The position numbers and the translations under genes are program-made. The notes below the pieces were generated by a model, which saw only the letters and a list, made by a program, of their open reading frames with translations, was not told where the DNA came from and did no database searches. From Hymenobacter taeanensis (GTDB lineage: Bacteria; Bacteroidota; Bacteroidia; Cytophagales; Hymenobacteraceae): a DNA stretch of 64,000 nt. Location: positions 681,501 to 745,500 of the forward strand of contig NZ_CP053538.1 in NCBI RefSeq assembly GCF_013137895.1. Reading direction: 5' to 3'. This document shows, piece by piece, positions 33,424 through 43,681 of the stretch; within the stretch, counting starts at the first letter, position 1; each line of letters opens with the position of its first letter.

Positions 33424-36400
33424 TTATGGCTGCGGGGTAATCTGTACCCGGGTGCCCGCGGAATTGGCGGAAAACTCGGGGGCGTATAGGCACTGCAGTT
33501 GCGAGAGGCCACCACTGAAATTGCCGCTCTGGGCGGCCCGCAACCGATACTCAAACGTGTGCGTGCCTTTGGGGAAATAGCTCATGAAAAAGTTAGTGGC
33601 CGCATCGCGGGGGCTTTCATAATAGCCTAGGCCACCCTGGTAGCGGTAGCCAGAGGTTTGGCCGATAAGCTCCAGCCCCGCCGCGCGCTGGTCTTTGAGA
33701 TGCACGTATTCCAGATCCCGGTCGGAGCGCAGCACGAGGCGCACCACCAGTACATCACCCACGCGCAGGGGCGTGGCGGTGGTTATGGGCTGAAGCACGG
33801 GGCCGCCGGCGGTGCGCTGCTCACGGTAGAGCTGGCGCTCCAGGCGCAGGGACGTGGCGGCAGGTGTAATCTTATCTATCTGCTCAAAATACTGCCAATA
33901 CAGTGCTCCCCAGGCCACTCCGGCATCCGTTTTCTTTACCGTCACGTTACCTTGGGCGGGCTGTACATCGGCGGCAGCCCAGGTGGTTTTGAAGTAGCCA
34001 GTACCTGCCTGGAGCGCGGGTGGCGTAACGGACTTCCCTCCTACCGTTACCTGAATGGGCTGGGTGGGTTGCAGCCAGTCGGAGCCGCGCAGCAGCAGGG
34101 CGTAGCACGCATCAGCAGTAGCGCGGGTACTTTCCCAATTCTGAGTTTGCTTCTGCTTGAGTAGCCACAGCTTCATTTCATCCGCTGACTTCTGGTCGTT
34201 CTGCACCTCATCGTAGGCCTCTATGAGGGTGGCTTGGGTTTCGGTGGGGGCTTCTTGCCAATAGTATCCGCCGCGCACTTCTTTCCAGTACATACCTAGC
34301 TCCGCGGAGTGAAGAGCGTTTTCGCTGAGGGCCTGCATGATCATACGCACCGCCGCGGGCTGCGTCTTGTACCGATGCAGGCCTAGGGCCAGTTGGGCCT
34401 GTAAGTAGCGCGTCTGGGCTTGCCAATAGGCCGCCGCTTGCTGCTGATAATAAGTCAGGGCCGGTTGGGTGGCTTTAGGCACCTCTATAGATACCCAAAA
34501 GCTGCGGGCATACAAGGCTTGCACCTGTAGCGCCGATAAGTGGTTCTGCTTCAACTCAACCTTGGGCTGCTTGCGCAAGCTGGTGTAGTCGCGCTCTAGC
34601 TGCGCATCTAAGTAGCCTAGCGCCCTACTCAGCATTTCGCGGGCTTCCTGGTTGCTGTTGGCATCAAAGGCCCCTAGCTTTTTCAGCTTACCGAAGCCTG
34701 CCACAATGAGCTGAGTGATGTACCGGTCGTCGGGCATATGCTCAAACCATGGGAAGGCGCCGTTGGGCTGCTGCATTTTGGCCAGCTTAGTGAGGGCACG
34801 TGCCGTTTCGGTCTGGAGGCGGGGCTCATCGAACAGCTCCGTGAGGCGGCGCATCCGCTCGGTATCTGTTTGGGCATCGCGCACCCAGGGCGTTTCCTGG
34901 AGCAGCAGGTTTTTCAGCTCCTGGTTTTGCTCCAGCTTGCTGGTAAGGGTGGTTTTGTCGCCGGCCTGAGCCGCGCGGCTCCACTCCGCCAGCATAGTTT
35001 TGAGGCGCGGGTTGCTCTGCAGAATTTTGGCTGCCAGCAGATTAGCGTAGAGGCGGCTAAAAACCTGCTCGGAGCATTCGTATGGGTACTCCATCAGGTA
35101 GGGCAGGGCCTGCACGGCGTACCAGGCCGGGTTCTGGGTCATCTCCAGCGTTAATGAGTAGTTGCGGCGCGTGGCAGAGGTAGTGCTGGTAAGCTTCTTG
35201 AGCTCAAACTCTCGCGTAGCTGGCCCCACAATGGGCAGCGGCAGGCTTTCCGTAATCAGCAGACGGTTGGGTAACACTGGCAGCGTGTTTTCCTCACCAT
35301 CAGATACGGTAGCTAGTTCAGCGTTGCCGGTGGCCTGTTTGTTCTGACGGCGTTGCTGACGCTTCTCTTTGCCTGATAACTGAAGGCTGGTAATTGGCAT
35401 CTGCGTGGCCTGTGCCACCACCCGATAGGTTATGGCTTCTAGCGGCATCTGGCCTTCGGCAGTTTCAGGAATGGTTAGCTCCCAGCCTAGGCCAATGCTT
35501 TGGTTGGCTTTGAGGTCGAATTTAACCTGACCGGCGCTTTTCAACAGCCTGGTGTCGAGCGGCTGTTGGGTGCGGGCGTCAATGAGGAAAAGCTGAGCCG
35601 TACCACTCATGGGTTGGCTGGTAAGGTTGCTGAGCTTGGCGGTGAAACGCAGCTGGTCGCCTTCGCGGAAGAAGCGCGGCGCATTAGCGGTTACCTGGAG
35701 CTGCTTCTGCGTCACCAGCTCGCGGGCCAGTAGTCCACTGTGCAGCTGTTGGTCGTGGCCTAGGGCCAACAACTGCCAGCGCGTCACGGCTTCGGGCATC
35801 TGGAACTCCAGCACGGTTTCACCCTGGGCATTGGTGCGCAGCGCGGGCATCCAGAAAGCCGTTTCGCGGAAATCGGTGCGGGCTTGCACAGTGGAAAGGT
35901 CAGGCTTATTGGCCTTTTGCCCACTACCTTGACTCATAACAGAATCAGAGTAGGCCTTCACTTCCTCATCTTTCTTGATAACGGGAGGCGTAAAGCGTAC
36001 TGCAGACATTTTGCGAGAAGCCACAGGACTTGCCATGGCCGCCGATGATTCTAGGCCAGATAAATCAGCCGGATTGTCCGTGTTATCCTTACCTGCCTGA
36101 GATGAAACGACCTTGTCTTTCAAATCACTTTGGTCAGGAATTTCATCCTGCCCCTGATAGCCCCACATATTCAGGTGGGGATAAAGGATTTCAGAAATCC
36201 CCTCCCCCACATACTGGGGGTTGAAGAGCCCATCAGATTCCTTTGTCTCAAACTGCCCCTGCCAAGCCAGCACGGCTGGATAGTAGGGTTTCGAGAACTC
36301 CAGCTCGGTGAATGAATGAGACCGAAAAACATCCAACGACTTATCGTAGAGAGTAGCCAGTAGTTCTGCTTGCGCAGGTTGGCCGCCGGTTTGGTGGATG

Positions 36401-39400
36401 GTAACGCGCCAGGATTCCTTCTGGCCAGGCTGCAGCTTGTCGCGGAAGGTGGCGATGCTAAGTATCAATGGCGCGGGTGGTGTGGCTACCTGTACGGTAG
36501 CTGTATGCAGGTAAAGCCGATTATCGTGCACCTGCGTGAGGTGAACGTATAGCTGATTACCATCCAGAGTGGCGGGAACGGAAATTTCTACTACGCGCTG
36601 CTCCCCGGCAGTCAGCGTCAGCCACTCCCGGCGCAGGGTTTCGCCCTTGGCTTCGGCTTGTACCAGAATACGGGCCCCAGCTTCGGAGCTGCCGATCAGA
36701 AAGCGCGCCACCTGGCCGGGGACCACGCTATCCTGCAAACTCACGAACCAGTCGGGCGTGGGCACAGGCAGCTCCTTTACGGTGGCCGAGTACAACGTAA
36801 ACCGCACTTCAGCTTTGACCTGCGGTCCGTTGTTAACGGGCGGAGCCGTGGCTTCTAGCACATACCGGCCGGGCTCCTGCTGGCCTAGCGCGGTTCGTAG
36901 GCCAGTTAGCCCTGTAGTTTTCTCAGTGTCGAAGGCTTGTTCCAGCACTAGCGTGCGAGCCCAGGTACTGTCGTTATCTTCTTGGCCATAGGCATCGAGC
37001 GGAAACTGACGCTTGAACTCAGCGCGGCTGAGAGCTTCACGCTCGGGCCGCTCCCAGGTGCGCGGGCGCAGGCCAGTAGCGGGTGGCGTGAGGCGGTAAA
37101 GTTTTAACTGGCCGCGGGCGGGCAGGGCTTCGCCGGTGGCGTTGGTACTGAGCAAGCGTAGCGTGGGCAGTTGTTCGCGGTTGAGCAGACTCGGTAGTTC
37201 CAAGCGTAACGTTAAGGCATCGGTACCCAAGTTCACCCGTTGCTCGCCGGTGCGGGTTTCGCCGGCCGCATCTGTCACGTCGGCCGTCACCTCAAACACA
37301 TAGCCAGGAAGCCAGGGCCCACGCTTCGACTGGCCTAGGGCCTCTCCTTTCGCCGTGAAGGTGACGCTGAAGCTGCCCGCCGAGTCAGTTTGGGCGGTAC
37401 CATTGAGAATTTCTAGCTCGGGCTGACCTCCGCCGTAGCCGCGTCCAAACAACGGCCAGAACGTGCGGCGCACCACGCGGTACTGCACGGTGGCGCCATC
37501 AATGGGCTGGCCGGCGTAGGCCACTGCCTTGCCGCGCACAGTCACAGACTGGCCTAGCACGGGCGTACCCTTCACGGGTTCAAACGTTACCAGGAACGTG
37601 GGCCGCTTATAGTCCTCCACCGCGAAGCTCACGTTGCCGTCGTCTGTCTGCAGACTCATTTCGCCGTTTAGTAGGGCAGTTGGGAGCACCAGAGAGCCGT
37701 GGAAGGAACCGAAGTCAGAGGTAGTGAAGGGCAGCGTTTGCACCGTCTGGCCGTTTACGTCCACGAGGCGCACCGATACAGCCTGCTTGGTGAGCAATTG
37801 CGACTTACCAGCACGGGTTTCGGTCAGGATACCCTTAAAATAAAGGGTTTGGCCCGGCCGGTAAATGGCGCGGTCGGTATAGAGAAACGTGCGCCGCTGG
37901 GGCTGCTCTTGGTCGCGGTTAATGCGGCGCGGGCCATAGTAGCCATTGGTTTCAGCCAGTAGTGAATCGGGGCCTTTTGTTAGCAGGACCGCGCGAAGAG
38001 CCGTGTTCTCACCAGTGGTGAGGCCTAGCGAAATTTCTACCTGGCCTTCCGCGGAAGTAGTCAACGGCTTGCCCCGCCTCTGTTCGTAGCGGCGGGTAGT
38101 CTGGTTGTAATATTGAAAGAACGGTAGTACTTGCACGCCGGCCAACGCTTGCCCGCTCTGCCGGTGCAGCACCAGCACTTCCGGGCCATTGGTGGTGGCC
38201 GCGTTACGGCGTACCCGGCTTAGCTCACTTACCGAGAGGTTAGAGTAGACCGTTGTTGTTCCCGCGTGCTCCTTGGTAGGAGTATCTGCGGCGGTACTTA
38301 TAACCACCAGGTACTGGCCTAGCGGCAATGCCGGCCCGGCCTGCTGTACTGAGTGCGCCTCGTAGTCAGTAGGGCCAGGCACGGTTAGGGTCCAGGAGGC
38401 AACGGGCGCGGCGGCTAGGGCGCGGGCGTAAGTTTTGCGGAAGCTGCCGGCTGTTCCATCAGTTACGCGGGTACTTTCCAATTGGCGTAGGGCCTGGGCA
38501 GTGGTAAGGCGGTACACCTTGGCGTAGAGCTTGGGCGCATTGCGCACATCGAGTTTTAGTAGCCACGGCTGATTGGGCAGCACCACTTCCTCAGCAATAA
38601 AGCTGACTTGTACCTGCTCAATACGCTGCCGTAGCGCCCGCGCCAGCTGTGCTCCTCTCGACTTTAGGAAGCGCTTTTCTGCTTCCAGCGCTAACTCACG
38701 GGCTTTGGCGGGTTGGCTTTGCTCCCAGGACTCTGCCTGCGCCACTATGAACTCGGCACTGATGGGCAGCGCCCCGAACGTTTCAGCAGCGCGGGCTAGC
38801 GCCCGCCGGTATAGGGAGTCGGCGGTAGCCATGGTAGCATACTGCTTCACGAAACGCAGACGCTGCAGCTCCACATCGGCCAGGGCCGCTTGGTTCTTGG
38901 CATCGGCCAGTCGGAACTGCGTGAGCTGCTGTAAGGCGCGCAGCGCATGAAACCGCCCGTTTAATGAGTCGGCGACAGGAGCTGTTAGCTTTAGGCGCGC
39001 AAACTCTTCGGCTGGAGCAAATAAGGCTGGGCGCGTTAGCTCAAACTGATCTACTGGGTGCGTAATGTAGAATTCTTCATTCTGAAGACCCTCAATGGCC
39101 CGGTGCACCAGCAGGTCGTACAGGGTGGGGCGTAGGGCCCGCCCTTCGGCGTCGCCGCCCCGCACGGCATAGCCTAGTGCCGCTAGCTTCAGCTGCTGCT
39201 GGCGCTGCGGCGCATCGGTGAGGGAGACGCGATAATGCTGCACTACGGCGCTGCCGAGACGGGCAGCATCCCAGGTGCGGATGTCGTTGGTGCTGGCAGG
39301 AGCTGAGGTGGGGGCGATGCGAGTGCGGTCGTAGAGCTCGTACCGGTTCTGCTGGTAATAAGTGGCGTAAAGTTGGCCTAGCAGGCTGTGCAGGATAGGC

Positions 39401-39732
39401 CTAGCCGGAAATTGGGCCGTTTTCAGGTCGGCTTCTACTAACGCAATGGCCTTTGCATCGGCATCCTCTTCCTTGGCTTCCAGCAGGCGCAGCTTGTAGA
39501 GCAAAGCCCGCAGGTATTCTGGGGTGTCTTGCCGCTTTCGGGCAGCTTGGTAAATGGGCTCCAATAATTTGCTGGCGGAAGTGGTCTGGTCTTTGGCCAA
39601 GAGCTGATCAATCTTCTTCCAGGTAGCGGCATTATCACCGCCGCCTTTGCCAGGTGGGGTAGTTTGGGAAGAGCCAGTAGAGAATAACATTAGCAGGAGC
39701 AGTAAGCTAAACAGGAAGGAGCGCATAGGCAT
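33424..39732 (-). CDS. Alpha-2-macroglobulin-like surface protein with thioester motif
   Basis: 2102 residues with a hydrophobic signal peptide (MRSFLFSLLLLLMLF; ATG at 39732 or 39726). An N-terminal helical region (to about 380) precedes repeated macroglobulin beta-domains (for example RTFLYTDRAIYRPGQTLYFKG, typical MG2-MG3). A linker rich in Asp, Ser and Lys follows (about 1220-1270). The A2M domain (FWMPALRTNAQGETVLEFQMPEAVTRWQLLALGHD) leads to the helical thioester domain with Cys1553-Ser-Glu-Gln (YPYECSEQVFSRLYANLL). Bacterial members are thought to trap proteases covalently at the cell surface. The pbpC gene that often accompanies enterobacterial forms is absent here. Confidence 0.9.
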   Translation of the reverse strand: MPMRSFLFSLLLLLMLFSTGSSQTTPPGKGGGDNAATWKKIDQLLAKDQTTSASKLLEPIYQAARKRQDTPEYLRALLYKLRLLEAKEEDADAKAIALVEADLKTAQFPARPILHSLLGQLYATYYQQNRYELYDRTRIAPTSAPASTNDIRTWDAARLGSAVVQHYRVSLTDAPQRQQQLKLAALGYAVRGGDAEGRALRPTLYDLLVHRAIEGLQNEEFYITHPVDQFELTRPALFAPAEEFARLKLTAPVADSLNGRFHALRALQQLTQFRLADAKNQAALADVELQRLRFVKQYATMATADSLYRRALARAAETFGALPISAEFIVAQAESWEQSQPAKARELALEAEKRFLKSRGAQLARALRQRIEQVQVSFIAEEVVLPNQPWLLKLDVRNAPKLYAKVYRLTTAQALRQLESTRVTDGTAGSFRKTYARALAAAPVASWTLTVPGPTDYEAHSVQQAGPALPLGQYLVVISTAADTPTKEHAGTTTVYSNLSVSELSRVRRNAATTNGPEVLVLHRQSGQALAGVQVLPFFQYYNQTTRRYEQRRGKPLTTSAEGQVEISLGLTTGENTALRAVLLTKGPDSLLAETNGYYGPRRINRDQEQPQRRTFLYTDRAIYRPGQTLYFKGILTETRAGKSQLLTKQAVSVRLVDVNGQTVQTLPFTTSDFGSFHGSLVLPTALLNGEMSLQTDDGNVSFAVEDYKRPTFLVTFEPVKGTPVLGQSVTVRGKAVAYAGQPIDGATVQYRVVRRTFWPLFGRGYGGGQPELEILNGTAQTDSAGSFSVTFTAKGEALGQSKRGPWLPGYVFEVTADVTDAAGETRTGEQRVNLGTDALTLRLELPSLLNREQLPTLRLLSTNATGEALPARGQLKLYRLTPPATGLRPRTWERPEREALSRAEFKRQFPLDAYGQEDNDSTWARTLVLEQAFDTEKTTGLTGLRTALGQQEPGRYVLEATAPPVNNGPQVKAEVRFTLYSATVKELPVPTPDWFVSLQDSVVPGQVARFLIGSSEAGARILVQAEAKGETLRREWLTLTAGEQRVVEISVPATLDGNQLYVHLTQVHDNRLYLHTATVQVATPPAPLILSIATFRDKLQPGQKESWRVTIHQTGGQPAQAELLATLYDKSLDVFRSHSFTELEFSKPYYPAVLAWQGQFETKESDGLFNPQYVGEGISEILYPHLNMWGYQGQDEIPDQSDLKDKVVSSQAGKDNTDNPADLSGLESSAAMASPVASRKMSAVRFTPPVIKKDEEVKAYSDSVMSQGSGQKANKPDLSTVQARTDFRETAFWMPALRTNAQGETVLEFQMPEAVTRWQLLALGHDQQLHSGLLARELVTQKQLQVTANAPRFFREGDQLRFTAKLSNLTSQPMSGTAQLFLIDARTQQPLDTRLLKSAGQVKFDLKANQSIGLGWELTIPETAEGQMPLEAITYRVVAQATQMPITSLQLSGKEKRQQRRQNKQATGNAELATVSDGEENTLPVLPNRLLITESLPLPIVGPATREFELKKLTSTTSATRRNYSLTLEMTQNPAWYAVQALPYLMEYPYECSEQVFSRLYANLLAAKILQSNPRLKTMLAEWSRAAQAGDKTTLTSKLEQNQELKNLLLQETPWVRDAQTDTERMRRLTELFDEPRLQTETARALTKLAKMQQPNGAFPWFEHMPDDRYITQLIVAGFGKLKKLGAFDANSNQEAREMLSRALGYLDAQLERDYTSLRKQPKVELKQNHLSALQVQALYARSFWVSIEVPKATQPALTYYQQQAAAYWQAQTRYLQAQLALGLHRYKTQPAAVRMIMQALSENALHSAELGMYWKEVRGGYYWQEAPTETQATLIEAYDEVQNDQKSADEMKLWLLKQKQTQNWESTRATADACYALLLRGSDWLQPTQPIQVTVGGKSVTPPALQAGTGYFKTTWAAADVQPAQGNVTVKKTDAGVAWGALYWQYFEQIDKITPAATSLRLERQLYREQRTAGGPVLQPITTATPLRVGDVLVVRLVLRSDRDLEYVHLKDQRAAGLELIGQTSGYRYQGGLGYYESPRDAATNFFMSYFPKGTHTFEYRLRAAQSGNFSGGLSQLQCLYAPEFSANSAGTRVQITPQP

Positions 39733-39953
39733 GGAGCAGATAACGGAAGCAAGTTGATAAAAAGTAGATGCCTCGTTCAGCTTGATTCCATAATGCAGGC
39801 AATAAAAACTTGCTCACTGCCTCAAAATCAGATGCGAAATCTATGGTTGCTTCTTGCCGGCCAGCGCTTATACCAGTACCTTCCCTTTGCCCATACCAGA
39901 TGTTTGGCCATGCCTACAACAGTTTTAAAGTATCGGCCTCACTCAACTACCTT

Positions 39954-40718
39954 ATGCCCTCACCTGCCACCTCCGCTCACTTACAGCTCACCACCGGCCA
40001 GCGGTACGTGGAGCTGGCCCGCCCCTGGACCCTGGCAGCGCTGTATATAGGCCTAGCTGTGGCGGGCTGGTGGTGGCTGGCCGTACCGGTAGCCGTGGCG
40101 GTGTGCCTAGCCGCTTTTGTGCAAATGCACGATGCCATGCACAACGCTCTAGGCCTCTCTAAGCCCATCAATGAGCGGATTCTCACGCTCAGTGGGTTGT
40201 TGATCTTGAAAAGCGGCCATGCCCTGCAGGTTAGGCATTTACGGCACCATGGCCGCTGCCTCACCGAAGATGACCCTGAAGGTGCACCAGCTAACTGGAA
40301 ATTTTCTCGGGTGCTCTGGCAAGGCCCCTGGCATATTCTGATGCTCCGCCGAAAGTCCTTACGCATCGCGCCTAACACGCGGCGTATGCAGTTGCTGGAA
40401 ACCGCCTTCACAATGTTCCTGTTAGCGGCCTTTGTGGCGTTATATTTTCTACTGGGCTCCGCCGCAGGCCTGGTGTATTGGGGCGTGGCGTTCTTTATGA
40501 GTGCTACCATGCCCATTTGGGCTTCGTACATTCCGCACCATGTAGCCTCGCGCAACCCGGCAGCACGGGCAGCAGCGGCTGTTGCTCAGGTCTGGACGCC
40601 GGTAGTATCGTCGTTCGCTTTCCACCACGTGCACCACTACTACCCTCGGGTACCCACAGCCTTGCTGTACCGGGCGGCGGCAGAACTTCCCCCTCCGCCC
40701 GAAAAGCATCACCACTAG
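39954..40718 (+). CDS. Fatty acid desaturase/hydroxylase-like membrane enzyme
   Basis: 254 residues from the ATG at 39954 (MPSPATSAHLQLTTG); the frame is open to an ATG at 39810 but the extra 48 residues look non-coding. Histidine clusters suited to a di-iron centre are present: HDAMHN, RHLRHHGRC and FHHVHHYYP, between four hydrophobic helices. This is the layout of membrane-bound desaturases and related hydroxylases acting on acyl chains or carotenoids; the substrate is not deducible. It is divergent from the macroglobulin gene. Confidence 0.82.
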   Translation: MPSPATSAHLQLTTGQRYVELARPWTLAALYIGLAVAGWWWLAVPVAVAVCLAAFVQMHDAMHNALGLSKPINERILTLSGLLILKSGHALQVRHLRHHGRCLTEDDPEGAPANWKFSRVLWQGPWHILMLRRKSLRIAPNTRRMQLLETAFTMFLLAAFVALYFLLGSAAGLVYWGVAFFMSATMPIWASYIPHHVASRNPAARAAAAVAQVWTPVVSSFAFHHVHHYYPRVPTALLYRAAAELPPPPEKHHH

Positions 40719-40721
40719 GAA

Positions 40722-40738
40722 CTCTTTATTGCAAAGAG
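40722..40738. terminator. Weak hairpin between convergent genes
   Basis: CTCTTT and AAAGAG (6-base stem, 5-base loop) lie between the convergent desaturase and DinB-like genes. It is too weak to be certain. Confidence 0.3.
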
Positions 40739-40756
40739 GCCTAGCGCTTAAAGCTG

Positions 40757-41341
40757 CTATTCTTTACCTACCCCCTGCCCATCCAGCACGGCCTCGGCCT
40801 GCGCAATGTGGCGCTGCATATGCACTACCAGCAGTTCCAGCGCATCGGTGAGGCGGGGCAGCAGCAGCGGAACAAGGGGGTTAGGAATACGGATAGAATT
40901 AGCGTTTACTCCGCGCGCCTGCTCAATCAGGCCAGCTAGTTCATCAAGCTGGCGGCTGAACACTTCCAGTACGGTGCGGGGCAACCGGAAACCGCTGGGC
41001 GCATACTGCTGCGGCGACTTCATAGCCTTCTCCGTGGCTGGCACCCGCATGGCATCGGTCATTTTCTTGCCAAAAAAGCCGTGCACCACCGTATCGGCGG
41101 GTTTGGAGCCGCGCTCCTGGGCAGCTTTGATCTTTTTGCTAATAACTGGCAGATGCAGCCCACCCACAATATTAAGGTGCTCCAGGCACTGGCCTACACT
41201 CCACTTGCCCGGGCCCGGGCCGCGGTTGAGTTGGTCGTCGGTGAGGGGCCGGAAGCGCCGGTCTACCGTTTCGCGCACCTGGCGCAAGTCGGCAGCCAGA
41301 GAATCCAGAAACTCAGTAGTACGGCGGGTAGTGGCAGGCAT
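40757..41341 (-). CDS. DinB-like four-helix metalloprotein
   Basis: 194 residues. The DinB/YfiT pattern is seen in LTDDQLNRGPGPGKWSVGQCLEHLNIVG, with a histidine in the second helix, and in the late pair HMQRHIAQAEAVL. These histidines usually bind a divalent metal in thiol transferases or uncharacterised detoxification enzymes. The C-terminal region PRTVLEVFSRQLDELAGLIEQA is helical. It is a cytoplasmic monocistronic gene, and its reaction is unknown. Confidence 0.82.
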   Translation of the reverse strand: MPATTRRTTEFLDSLAADLRQVRETVDRRFRPLTDDQLNRGPGPGKWSVGQCLEHLNIVGGLHLPVISKKIKAAQERGSKPADTVVHGFFGKKMTDAMRVPATEKAMKSPQQYAPSGFRLPRTVLEVFSRQLDELAGLIEQARGVNANSIRIPNPLVPLLLPRLTDALELLVVHMQRHIAQAEAVLDGQGVGKE

Positions 41342-41638
41342 GGCAGAGGATAAAGTAATTCAGTTGCTGATGTAATGATACGCGGCCGTCGCGGTTTAGC
41401 CAACGGCTTGGGCTCTTGCTACGCATAAATTACGGGTGAAGTGGCCTACCATGCGTGCAGAGCCAGCTGCTTAGCTTGCTTTAACGAGCAAACCAGCTTA
41501 CTTATGTTGTGAGGGCGGCCACTGCCACAAGCACCTTTTATCTACTGCTGGTTACTGCCTATATTAGCCAAGTTATTCCCTTAGCCATAGGTACATGGCC
41601 TAGCAGCTATTAACTAGTTCTATTATCTCCGTATTCTG

Positions 41639-42685
41639 ATGGCTGCGCCGCGCACTGCCCGTCCTACTCCCACTTCTTCAGGGGCACCCAAACGCTCCCT
41701 GCTGGTTAATCTTCAGCGAGCTGTGCGCCGGCGGTTTGGGTTTTCACGGCGGGAAACCTCCGGGTTTATTGGGTTGGTGTTCCTCATGCTGCTGCTACTC
41801 TGGCTTCCGGAGTTGCTGCGCCCCGCGTTGCCGCACTATAACCCTGCCGCCGACCAAGCTCGCCTCAACAACCTGGCCGCAGAGCTGGCCGCGCAACGCC
41901 AGCCCCGCTCCTATCCGTCTCGATACCCGCGCCCCGCGTACGCAGCTCAGCCCAGCGTGCCGCAGGTTACCCTGGCCCCCTTCAACCCGAACCAGCTTTC
42001 AGAAACAGATTGGCAGGCGCGGGGCCTTCCCGCCTTTCTGGCGCGCCGGTTGGTGCATTACCGCGAGGTAATTGGCGGCTTCAAAGCCAAAGAGCAGATC
42101 AAGCGCACCTACGGCCTCCCCGACTCTGTGTACGCCCGGCTAGCGCCTTTCATGCAACTACCAGACCTGCTCCCTGCTAAGAACAGCCAACAGTACGCCG
42201 CTAACAAAGCCGGCTACTCCCGCTTTCCGGCACGTGCAGGTGGCAGTTTGGGCTTTACGCGCAAACCTACGCGCCTGGCGGCTTTTGACCTAAACCTGGC
42301 CGATACTACGCAGCTCATGCAAATCAGGGGCATTGGGCGGGGCTATGCGCGCCGGGTGGTAGAGTACCGGCAACGCCTCGGTGGCTTCGCGCAGGAAGAG
42401 CAGCTGGCCGAAATTTACAGCCTCCGCGATGCGCCCGACTTAGTTGATAGCCTGCGCAAATACACGTTTGTGGGCTCAGCTTTTACGCCAGCCACAGTGA
42501 ATATCAATTCCGAGCCGTTTGAGGTGCTGCAGGCCCACCCCTACATTGGCAAACGGTTGGCGCGGGTGGTAGTGGCCTACCGACAGCAGCACGGCCCATT
42601 CCGCCAATCTGCTGACCTACGCCCGATCCGTATTCTGGATGAGGCAACCTTAACCAAACTCCAGCCCTACTTGCGCTTTGAGTAA
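41639..42685 (+). CDS. Helix-hairpin-helix (ComEA-like) membrane protein
   Basis: 348 residues. A basic N-terminus is followed by one transmembrane helix (about 45-62, SGFIGLVFLMLLLLWLPELL). Three helix-hairpin-helix units follow: FNPNQLSETDWQARGLPAFLARRLVHYR, DLNLADTTQLMQIRGIGRGYARRVVEYR and NINSEPFEVLQAHPYIGKRLARVVVAYR. This architecture is widespread in Bacteroidota and resembles ComEA, the periplasmic DNA-binding part of natural competence. A role in DNA uptake is therefore possible but not shown, as no other com gene is nearby. Confidence 0.85.
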   Translation: MAAPRTARPTPTSSGAPKRSLLVNLQRAVRRRFGFSRRETSGFIGLVFLMLLLLWLPELLRPALPHYNPAADQARLNNLAAELAAQRQPRSYPSRYPRPAYAAQPSVPQVTLAPFNPNQLSETDWQARGLPAFLARRLVHYREVIGGFKAKEQIKRTYGLPDSVYARLAPFMQLPDLLPAKNSQQYAANKAGYSRFPARAGGSLGFTRKPTRLAAFDLNLADTTQLMQIRGIGRGYARRVVEYRQRLGGFAQEEQLAEIYSLRDAPDLVDSLRKYTFVGSAFTPATVNINSEPFEVLQAHPYIGKRLARVVVAYRQQHGPFRQSADLRPIRILDEATLTKLQPYLRFE

Positions 42686-42716
42686 GTGGCCTAGCGCTAC
42701 CAGCACCCAGATTTTT

Positions 42717-43520
42717 TTATAAGGTTTTCACGGCTAACACCGCCCCTACCCCGGCGCCGGGCACGTACGTGGGCAGCAGCAACAGCTTCTGGCCCATGCG
42801 CCCCGGCAACAGGCGCGCCGCAACCGGGTACAAATGCCATACGGCTTCGGCCGAAAGCACCCCTACGCTAGCTCCGGCCAGCACATCAGTAATCCAGTGG
42901 CGGTTGTTGAGCATGCGCATAGCGCCAGTGGCTGCAGCAATGGAGTAGCCACCCACCGCTACCCAGGGGCGCGTGCGTCCAAATTGCTCATACAGGAGGG
43001 TGGCCGTCATGAAGGCCTCGGCAGTGTGCGCCGAGGGAAAAGAGCTGAAATCAGCCGGGTTATCGGGCCGGGCGGTGTGGCTCAGCTCTTTTAAGTTAGT
43101 GACTACGCCCGTGCTCAGCGCGTGTGAGAGGCCATAGATAATAGTGAAGGGCAGCACACCCCGCTCACCTTTTACCCCACCTGCGTAGAGGCCATAAGCC
43201 ACCACAATGGGCATGTGCCGGGTGTAGTCGTCGAGGGTGGTATGAAACCGCGGAAAGGCTTCCCGGGTCTCCTCGCATACTTCTTCCTTGAACTCATCTA
43301 CAATATTTTCATTCCGGCTTACATAACCCAGCCCAATAAGACCAACCGGAATGGCCGCGTGCCAAACCGCAGGCTTTTTCAGCCATGCGCCCAGCTCAGC
43401 CTTCGAGTTAAGCTGGTGGTGCGTTGAGTCAGTACCCGTAGCAGTTGTTGACAGTGTTTGGGCAGGCAGTGGCCTGCTGGCCAGTAATGACAAAAGCAGT
43501 GTAAGAAATACTGAGCGCAT
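42717..43520 (-). CDS. PAP2-family phosphatase
   Basis: 267 residues with a signal peptide (MRSVFLTLLLSLLASRPLPAQ). The three PAP2 motifs are visible: KELSHTARPD (motif 1, KxxxxxxRP variant), SSFPSAHTAEAF (motif 2) and NNRHWITDVLAGA (motif 3 with catalytic His and Asp). A few hydrophobic helices surround them. Members remove phosphate from lipid phosphates such as undecaprenyl pyrophosphate or phosphatidate on the periplasmic face. It converges on the helix-hairpin-helix gene. Confidence 0.87.
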   Translation of the reverse strand: MRSVFLTLLLSLLASRPLPAQTLSTTATGTDSTHHQLNSKAELGAWLKKPAVWHAAIPVGLIGLGYVSRNENIVDEFKEEVCEETREAFPRFHTTLDDYTRHMPIVVAYGLYAGGVKGERGVLPFTIIYGLSHALSTGVVTNLKELSHTARPDNPADFSSFPSAHTAEAFMTATLLYEQFGRTRPWVAVGGYSIAAATGAMRMLNNRHWITDVLAGASVGVLSAEAVWHLYPVAARLLPGRMGQKLLLLPTYVPGAGVGAVLAVKTL

Positions 43521-43681
43521 GCAGGAGCAGTAACGAGGGGAATGCAGGCTAACAAGTTACCTACATTCAGAGGCTTCTGGCATACCCTTCAGGCAAATTC
43601 TCCGTATTTATCGGCGGCCATTCATTTCTGCTCGACATAGCCTCCTTGCTTTATGCTAAACGAGCGGCCTGCCTTCTGCCT

